From Candidatus Gordonibacter avicola (lineage in GTDB: Bacteria > Actinomycetota > Coriobacteriia > Coriobacteriales > Eggerthellaceae), in assembly GCA_019113915.1 (NCBI GenBank), contig DXGM01000031.1:1-55439 (forward strand): a DNA stretch of 55,439 nt, written 5' to 3'. The notes beneath the pieces are model-generated. The model searched no databases and was not told where the DNA came from. It was given only the letters and a program-made list of their open reading frames with translations. Shown here piece after piece: positions 49,464-55,439 of this stretch (its first letter is position 1; every line of letters begins with the position of its first letter). The position numbers were made by a program, and so were the translations under genes.

Positions 49464-49653
49464 CTTCACTTCCTGTCGTGGATCCGCACGCGCCCGCCAG
49501 CGAGCGCAGCAATTCGTTCTGCTCCTCGATAAGCCGTATCTGCTCTTTGCCCTGGCTCCTCAGATCCATAAGCCACCTCAATGCCAGAAGAGCCGCGATC
49601 ACGGGCGCAAGGGTGATGGCCGCGGCGAGCGCATGCCATGCGACCTCGTACAT
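49438..49653 (-). CDS. Small membrane protein with coiled-coil tail between gap and pgk
   Basis: 71 aa from ATG 49653, preceded by the strong GGAGGAGGG. One hydrophobic helix ([20 protein letters not shown]) is followed by a charged, Leu/Ile-patterned segment ([18 protein letters not shown]) likely to form a coiled coil, then a polar tail. I recognise no family. It starts about 70 nt after gap and overlaps pgk by 26 nt, so it sits inside the glycolytic operon. Block A has a terminator and a palindromic repeat at this position instead. Real coding is supported by the ribosome site, the overlap and the composition of the product. Confidence 0.65.
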   Translation of the reverse strand: MYEVAWHALAAAITLAPVIAALLALRWLMDLRSQGKEQIRLIEEQNELLRSLAGACGSTTGSEDERDQNHR

Positions 49654-49723
49654 GCCCTCCTCCTCTCCCGAAACGTCCCGGGCGAAACGGGCGGCACGAG
49701 GCCGCCTGTCGGCCAAGGGGAGG

Positions 49724-50781
<1,058 letters not shown>

Positions 50782-51120
50782 CCACGAGCGCTCTGCTCAG
50801 GCGCGCCTTCGGCCCGCTCTCCCGAGAAAAAGCCGACGAGCGGCGCGCGCCCGCGCCGCAACGCGGGCACGCCGGCACACGCCACGGAGCGAGCGCGTCA
50901 GCGCAGACGGCGCTTCGAGGCACCGCGGCCTGGAGCGCGAGCGTACCGGCGCGAACGGAGCTTCGCGGCTCTGCGGCCTGAAGCGCGGAACGCGGCGGCC
51001 CGAAGCGCGAGCGCGCGCCTCGACCCGAAGCGCCCGTCACACCGGGAGCGTCCGCTGCTAGTCCCGCATGTACGGAGGCAGCGGAAGTTGTCGAACGGCC
51101 CACGAAAGCCCCGTGGACTC

Positions 51121-51200
51121 CGGATGGCAAATCGCCCGCCTCCGAAGACCCTGCAGCCTTCGGACGGCAGATCGCCCGCATCCGAAGACCCTGCAACCGC
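51121..51200. repeat. 40-bp direct tandem repeat, two copies
   Basis: CGGATGGCAAATCGCCCGCC... (51121-51160) is followed directly by CGGACGGCAGATCGCCCGCA... (51161-51200), a near-identical 40-bp unit. Confidence 0.85.
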
Positions 51201-51227
51201 CGGGCGACTTGCCGTCCGGCGGCCTTC

Positions 51228-51263
51228 GGTAAGAGATTTGAAATTATTTTCCCATATTGTACC
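51228..51263. repeat. 36-bp GGTAA...TACC element E4
   Basis: Begins GGTAAGAGATTTG and ends CATATTGTACC, flanked by TTC on the left and GAA on the right (TTCGGTA/TACCGAA). Same length as E1-E3. Confidence 0.7.
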
Positions 51264-51319
51264 GAACGAGCCAAAAACAAAAGGTTTTGCACGCTTCGGA
51301 AGGCTCGAACCGCCGAAAT

Positions 51320-51357
51320 CCTCTGTTTTTCGTTGTATTTGCAACGAAAAACAGAGG
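51320..51357. repeat. 16-bp perfect hairpin between elements E4 and E5
   Basis: CCTCTGTTTTTCGTTG, loop TATTTG, CAACGAAAAACAGAGG. It lies close to the place where an 83-bp period would put another element (51311). No U-run follows on either side. Confidence 0.8.
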
Positions 51358-51393
51358 GCGTAGACGCGGAAGCAAGGTCGCTGTAACCATTCC

Positions 51394-51429
51394 GGTAAAA
51401 TACGAGATAGAAGTTTGAGATTCCTTACC
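51394..51429. repeat. 36-bp GGTAA...TTACC element E5
   Basis: Begins GGTAAAATACG and ends GATTCCTTACC; starts 166 bp (2 x 83) after E4. Its ends match E3. Confidence 0.7.
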
Positions 51430-51679
51430 GTTACGTGCTTTCGCCTCGCCGAAAAGAGAGCGGACGGACAGAATGCCGACAGGAAAAAGAGCGAAAAGAG
51501 GAAGGGACCGGGAGGGAGGGGCGCCGGGGAGTCGAAGGTGCCGGAAGGGTTGGGGCGCCGGGAAGTCGAAGGCGTCGGGGTGCCGGGGGTCGGAGGCGCA
51601 AGCAGGCGAACGGACGAAAGGCGGCGGGACCGGGGTTTTGAGCGGACAGACGGAAGGGAGGGCTCGCCACGCGCGCCCG

Positions 51680-52624
51680 TCAGGCCCCTCCCCGCCCCTG
51701 CGCCTCGGCGGCCATCTGCTCGATGCGGCGGACGCGGTGGTACACGGCGCTTTTCGACAGCGGCGGATTCGCGCGCTGCCCGAGCTCCTTGAGCGTGGCG
51801 TCGGGATAGGCCACGCGCAGCTTGATGAACTCCTGCAGCGCGGGCGGCAGGTTGCCCATGCCGTGCGCCTCGAGCACCGTGCGAATGGCGAACAGCTGGT
51901 CCACCGAGGCGCTCGCGGCCTTCGCCTGGTTGGCGATCTCGGCGTTCGTCTGGCGGTTGACGTCGTTGCGCACGCTTTTGATGACGCGGGCGTTCTCCAT
52001 CGCGAGCGCGCTTCTGTGCGCCCCGGCGAACGCGAGGAACTCGAGGATGGCGCTGCCGCTTTTGAGGTACACCATGAACGAGCTGCGGCGCTGCATGACG
52101 CGCGCGTTGATGCCCTTGCGCTCGAGCAGCTCCACGAGGCCTTCGGCCAAGTCCTCGCTCTCCACGGTGATCTCGAAGTGGAAGTCGCCGCGCGGATCGG
52201 ACACGAATCCGCTGCCGAGGAAGGCCCCGCGCAGGTAGGCGGCCATGCAGCACTCCTTGGCGACGAGCGCGGGCTTCACGCCCAGCTCAAGGCCGCCCTC
52301 AGCAGACAGCACGCCCATGTCGGACAGCGATTCGGCCAGCCTCGGCTGGGCCGGCACCTCGATGAGGTAGTTCGGCGTCTTGTGCAGCACGCTTCGGCGC
52401 ACCGTGAGGTTCGTCTTGAGGTGGTACAGCTCGTGCAGAAGCTTGATGACGAGCCGCGCGACGCTCGGCGCGTCCGTCGCGATCTCGATACGGTACCTGC
52501 CTTGGCCGCTGAAGAACAGCGTTCCCTCGATGCGCACGAGCGCCGCAAGCACAGCCTTGTCGCAGTGCGAGCACGTCGCGGGGACGCGCGCGAGCTCGTC
52601 TTTCACCTCCGCCGTGAACGACAT
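51680..52624 (-). CDS. whiA: WhiA sporulation-type transcriptional regulator (block B)
   Basis: 314 aa, five longer than block A because of one extra Gly and a longer C-terminal tail (EAQGRGGA). Starts MSFTAEVKDELARVP. The LAGLIDADG-like domain (AAYLRGAFLGSGF) and C-terminal HTH (ATLKELGQRANPPLSKSAVYHRVRRI) are intact. It overlaps the yvcK 3' end by 22 nt, exactly as in block A. Confidence 0.95.
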   Translation of the reverse strand: MSFTAEVKDELARVPATCSHCDKAVLAALVRIEGTLFFSGQGRYRIEIATDAPSVARLVIKLLHELYHLKTNLTVRRSVLHKTPNYLIEVPAQPRLAESLSDMGVLSAEGGLELGVKPALVAKECCMAAYLRGAFLGSGFVSDPRGDFHFEITVESEDLAEGLVELLERKGINARVMQRRSSFMVYLKSGSAILEFLAFAGAHRSALAMENARVIKSVRNDVNRQTNAEIANQAKAASASVDQLFAIRTVLEAHGMGNLPPALQEFIKLRVAYPDATLKELGQRANPPLSKSAVYHRVRRIEQMAAEAQGRGGA

Positions 52625-53727
52625 AGCCTCAAAACCCCCGCGAACGCGTCGCGCAGAGCGGACGGATCATGCCAGGTGGGACGATGCGGATCGACGAGGT
52701 CGCGCGCGATGACCACCGGCCCTTGCGCCTGGACAGCCTGCACGTCGCGATAATCCACCCGCACGGGACGCACATGGCCGCAGAGGGCCGCATCCGCCAG
52801 CCCCGAGGTGGACGCATGCTCGGGCTCCGCTCCCGTCGCAGCGCTGAACAGCCCCGTTCCCGGGCTTTCGGGACGCAGCGGCACGGGCGTGTGCACGAGC
52901 ACGTAATCGATGAGCCCCCGCATGCCGTGGTCCATGAGCGCCTCGACGTGCTCGCGGGCGGTGAGCCCCCACGTCTCGCCCTGCATGTCGGCGAGCGAGC
53001 ACACGAACAGCACCGACCCCCGCGAGGCGCGGACGGCGTCCACCACGCCGGGCACGAGCAGGTTCGGGATGATGGACGTGAACAAAGACCCCGGCCCGAG
53101 CACGACGAGGTCGGCTTCGCGGATGGCGTCGAGGGCGGGCGCGAACGGCACGATGCCCCCCTCGGCGCGCAGGCTCACCCGCTCGAGCGCCGTGCGCGAA
53201 TGGCACGCGACCGCCTGCCCCTCGACAACGCGTCCGTCGCGCGTGCGGGCCACGAGCGTGACGCGATCGAGCGTGGAGGGGTACACGCGCCCGCGCGCGC
53301 GCAAAAGCCGCTCGCAGATGGCGATGGCCTCGGGAAACGACCCCGCCGCATCCTCGAGCGCCGAGAGCATGAGGTTGCCGAGTGTGTGGTTGCGCGCGAA
53401 CGAGAATCGGTACTTGAACGCCTTGGTCAGCGGATCGCCCGGATCCGCGGCCATGGCGGCGATGCACTTGCGCACGTCGCCGGGGGGCGTCACGTCGGCC
53501 TCCTCGCGCAGGATGCCGGTGGAGCCCCCGTCATCGGCCATGGCTACGACGGCGCTCGTCTCAAGCCCCATGGACAGAAGCGTGCGGATGGACACGGGCG
53601 CGCCCGTGCCGCCGCCGATGACGACGGCACGCATGCGCTCGCCTTCTGCGACGGGCGGGGCCGTCGGCTCGAGCGCGGCGAAGGCCGCGGTGGCCGACGG
53701 ATCGTGGGTGAAGGGCTGCGACGCCAT
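52603..53727 (-). CDS. yvcK: YvcK/CofD-like gluconeogenesis factor (block B)
   Basis: 374 aa, identical in length to block A; VVIGGGTGAPVSIRTLL and ADDGGSTGILREE are present. ATG 53727 follows the rapZ stop by 9 nt, whereas in block A the two overlap by 4 nt. Family role: a UDP-sugar-binding regulator of envelope and carbon metabolism. Confidence 0.94.
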   Translation of the reverse strand: MASQPFTHDPSATAAFAALEPTAPPVAEGERMRAVVIGGGTGAPVSIRTLLSMGLETSAVVAMADDGGSTGILREEADVTPPGDVRKCIAAMAADPGDPLTKAFKYRFSFARNHTLGNLMLSALEDAAGSFPEAIAICERLLRARGRVYPSTLDRVTLVARTRDGRVVEGQAVACHSRTALERVSLRAEGGIVPFAPALDAIREADLVVLGPGSLFTSIIPNLLVPGVVDAVRASRGSVLFVCSLADMQGETWGLTAREHVEALMDHGMRGLIDYVLVHTPVPLRPESPGTGLFSAATGAEPEHASTSGLADAALCGHVRPVRVDYRDVQAVQAQGPVVIARDLVDPHRPTWHDPSALRDAFAGVLRLCRSRRR

Positions 53728-53736
53728 GGCCCCTCC

Positions 53737-54732
53737 TCAGCCCCGCGACCCGGACGCAGGAACGGCAGCGGCGGGGGCGGCCGCAAGGCTTCCATCGGCG
53801 CGTTCGGCCAGCGCGAGGTCGCGATGCGCGATGCTCACGCGGTAGCCCTTCGCCTTGAGGTAGTCGGCGGTGGACTCGGCCAGCGCCACGCTGCGGTGCT
53901 GGCCGCCCGTGCATCCCACGGCGATGGCGAGCTGCTGCTTGCCCTCGGCCACGTAGCCGGGCATGACGACGTCGAGCAGCGCGCGCCACTTCTCCTGGAA
54001 CTCCTCCGTCTCCGAACGGTACAGCACGAAATCGCGCACAGGGGCGTCGAGGCCCGTGAGCGCGCGCAGGTCGGGATCGTAGTAGGGGTTCGGCAGGAAG
54101 CGCACGTCCATGACGAGATCGGCGTCGAGGGGCGATCCGTGCTTGAAGCCGAAGGAGTACACGGTCACCGAAAGCGCGTCGCGCTCCTCTCCCGGCGCGA
54201 TGAGGTCGCGGATGGTGGCGCGCAGCTTCGGCGGCAGCATGTCGGTGGTGTCGATGACGTGGTGCGCGCTCGCGCGCAGCTCCTGGAGAAGCTCGCGCTC
54301 GCGCTCGATGCCCTGGCTGATGGAGCCCCCGTCCTCGCAGAGCGGATGGCGCCGGCGACTGGACTTGTAGCGCGCGACGAGCTTCTCGTCGGCGGCGTCG
54401 AGGAAGATGACGCGATGGTCGATGCCCCGGCGGTTGAGGGCGTCGAGCTCCGAGGCGAGCCGGGGGAAGAAGTCGCGGTTGCGCGCGTCGCACACCACGG
54501 CGAGGCGGCGCTTCCCGTCGGGCTGCCCCGGCATGCCGGCGAGTTCGAGCAGGTTGCCGATGAGGCTCGAAGGCAGGTTGTCCACGCAGAAGTAGCCCAG
54601 ATCCTCGAACGCGTGCATGGCCTCCGTGCGGCCCGCGCCGCTCATGCCGCTGACGACGACGAGCTCGGGCATGTGCTCGAAGGAGGGGTTCTCGCCCTTC
54701 CCAACCGGCCTTTTCTGTGTCGTTTCGCTCAT
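53737..54732 (-). CDS. rapZ: RapZ-family nucleotide-binding protein (block B)
   Basis: 331 aa from ATG 54732 with GGAAGG upstream. Walker A-like GMSGAGRTEA and GCTGGQHRSVALAE are present. Compared with block A it has about 7 extra N-terminal residues and an Ala-rich C-terminal tail (ADGSLAAAPAAAVPASGSRG). It starts 4 nt after the uvrC stop. Confidence 0.94.
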   Translation of the reverse strand: MSETTQKRPVGKGENPSFEHMPELVVVSGMSGAGRTEAMHAFEDLGYFCVDNLPSSLIGNLLELAGMPGQPDGKRRLAVVCDARNRDFFPRLASELDALNRRGIDHRVIFLDAADEKLVARYKSSRRRHPLCEDGGSISQGIERERELLQELRASAHHVIDTTDMLPPKLRATIRDLIAPGEERDALSVTVYSFGFKHGSPLDADLVMDVRFLPNPYYDPDLRALTGLDAPVRDFVLYRSETEEFQEKWRALLDVVMPGYVAEGKQQLAIAVGCTGGQHRSVALAESTADYLKAKGYRVSIAHRDLALAERADGSLAAAPAAAVPASGSRG

Positions 54733-54736
54733 GGCG

Positions 54737-55439
54737 CTATCCTTCCGTCTCGGACCGCACGGCTCCGGCGCTCGCCGCGGCGGCAGCCGCAGCCGCCCGC
54801 GGACGCGCGGCATCAGGGGCCTCGCCGCCCGCATCGCGGCCATCGCCTCCCACGACGCGCTCGTCCTTGCGCTCCCTATTATACTGCTGCAGCACGCGGT
54901 AGAGCTCCTCGGCCACCTCTTCGGGCACGACGTGCGCCTCTTTGATGTCCTCGAGCGTGGCAGCCTTCAGGTTCTTGAACGACTTGAAGTGCTTGAGCAG
55001 CGCCTTCTTGCGCACCGGCCCCATGCCCGTCACGTCGTCCAAAATGGAGGCCGTCATGCCCTTGCCGCGCAGCTCGCGGTGGAACGTGATGGCGAAGCGG
55101 TGCGCCTCGTCGCGGACCTGCTTCACCAGATAGAGCGAGGCCGAGCCGCTCGGCAGCACGACAGGACCCGTGTCCTGCCAGGGCACGAACAGCTCCTCGT
55201 CGCGCTTGGCAAGGCCGCACATCGCGATGTCGTCGATGCCCATCTCGTCGAACATCTCGAGCGCCGCGGACAGCTGCGGTTTGCCGCCGTCGAGGATGAT
55301 GAGATCGGGCTTGCTGCCGAAGCGCTCGTCGGCCATGCGCTCGGGCGCGTAGCGGCGGCTCATCACCTCCTGCATGCTCAAAAAGTCGTTCGCCTCGTCG
55401 AGCGGCGTCTTGATCTTGAAACGACGGTACTGGTTCTTG
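54737..55439 (-). CDS. uvrC: UvrABC excinuclease subunit C, C-terminal part (block B, cut by window end)
   Basis: The frame is open to the last base of the window (upstream residues NQYRRFKIKTPLDEANDF precede the internal Met at 55381), so only about 233 C-terminal residues are visible. They carry the RNase H-like nuclease part (LIILDGGKPQLSAAL), the helix-hairpin-helix (GMGPVRKKALLKHF) and an Ala-rich tail longer than in block A. Near-identical in sequence to block A through the HhH domain. Confidence 0.94.
   Translation of the reverse strand, partial: KNQYRRFKIKTPLDEANDFLSMQEVMSRRYAPERMADERFGSKPDLIILDGGKPQLSAALEMFDEMGIDDIAMCGLAKRDEELFVPWQDTGPVVLPSGSASLYLVKQVRDEAHRFAITFHRELRGKGMTASILDDVTGMGPVRKKALLKHFKSFKNLKAATLEDIKEAHVVPEEVAEELYRVLQQYNRERKDERVVGGDGRDAGGEAPDAARPRAAAAAAAASAGAVRSETEG

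Larger units (their letters stand above)
50782..51679. other. Gene-free region between whiA and gap (block B)
   Basis: About 900 bp, against 273 bp for the whole whiA-gap gap in block A. It contains imperfect GC-rich repeats (GCTTCG..GCGGCCTG.AGCGC), the 40-bp tandem repeat, two 36-bp elements and a 16-bp perfect hairpin. I see no gene with a family signal or ribosome site. Confidence 0.65.

Noticed and set aside
50898..52253. 451-codon - strand frame through the whiA-gap spacer
   Set aside because: It reads whiA out of frame and then crosses the repeats of the spacer; no domain is recognisable.

Overview
The window looks like DNA of a high-GC anaerobe of class Coriobacteriia (Eggerthellaceae-like). 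This is inferred from gene content and gene style: a uvrC-rapZ-yvcK-whiA cluster, giant BspA-type leucine-rich surface proteins, frequent GTG/TTG starts and CCA-encoding tRNAs. No 16S rRNA gene is present, so the assignment is not firm.

Region 1 (1-22,947) is a tandem family of three giant secreted surface proteins, the first cut by the window edge. All share an almost identical leader and N-terminal region, then LRR_5 blocks, a BIG-like domain, a variable number of repeated modules (module header + BspA/DUF285-like repeats + InlB-type B-repeat), and a common C-terminal beta-rich domain. Genes 2 and 3 carry an in-frame run of 11 G just after the signal peptide. The window starts at the bases that directly follow this run in gene 1. 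Gain or loss of one G gives an immediate stop in every copy, so these look like phase-variable ON/OFF genes. Between genes 2 and 3 is a 28-codon hydrophobic peptide gene with its own promoter, which resembles a type I toxin.

Region 2 (22,948-38,742) holds a parS-like palindrome, a Fic protein, and a housekeeping block on the + strand: uvrC, rapZ, yvcK, whiA, gap, pgk, tpiA, gpmI, azlCD (opposite strand), secG, tRNA-Leu, a CDF transporter, a HAD hydrolase and tRNA-Gly (opposite strand).

Region 3 (about 38,743-39,825) has no recognisable gene and is the turning point of the window. It contains three 36-bp GGTAA...TTACC elements spaced exactly 83 bp apart.

Region 4 (39,826-55,439) holds tRNA-Val and then the same housekeeping block again on the - strand: HAD, CDF, tRNA-Leu, feoBA, secG, gpmI, tpiA, pgk, a small membrane protein, gap, whiA, yvcK, rapZ and uvrC (cut by the window end). 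Protein lengths match region 2 almost residue for residue, but the DNA is diverged and visibly richer in G+C. Two full sets of single-copy essential genes head to head is either a chimeric join of two related genomes (my preferred reading) or a remarkable inverted xenologous duplication.

Functionally, the housekeeping genes cover excision repair (UvrC), cell-envelope and central-carbon control (RapZ, YvcK, WhiA), lower glycolysis (Gap, Pgk, TpiA, GpmI), protein export (SecG), metal and amino-acid transport (CDF, FeoAB, AzlCD) and tRNAs.
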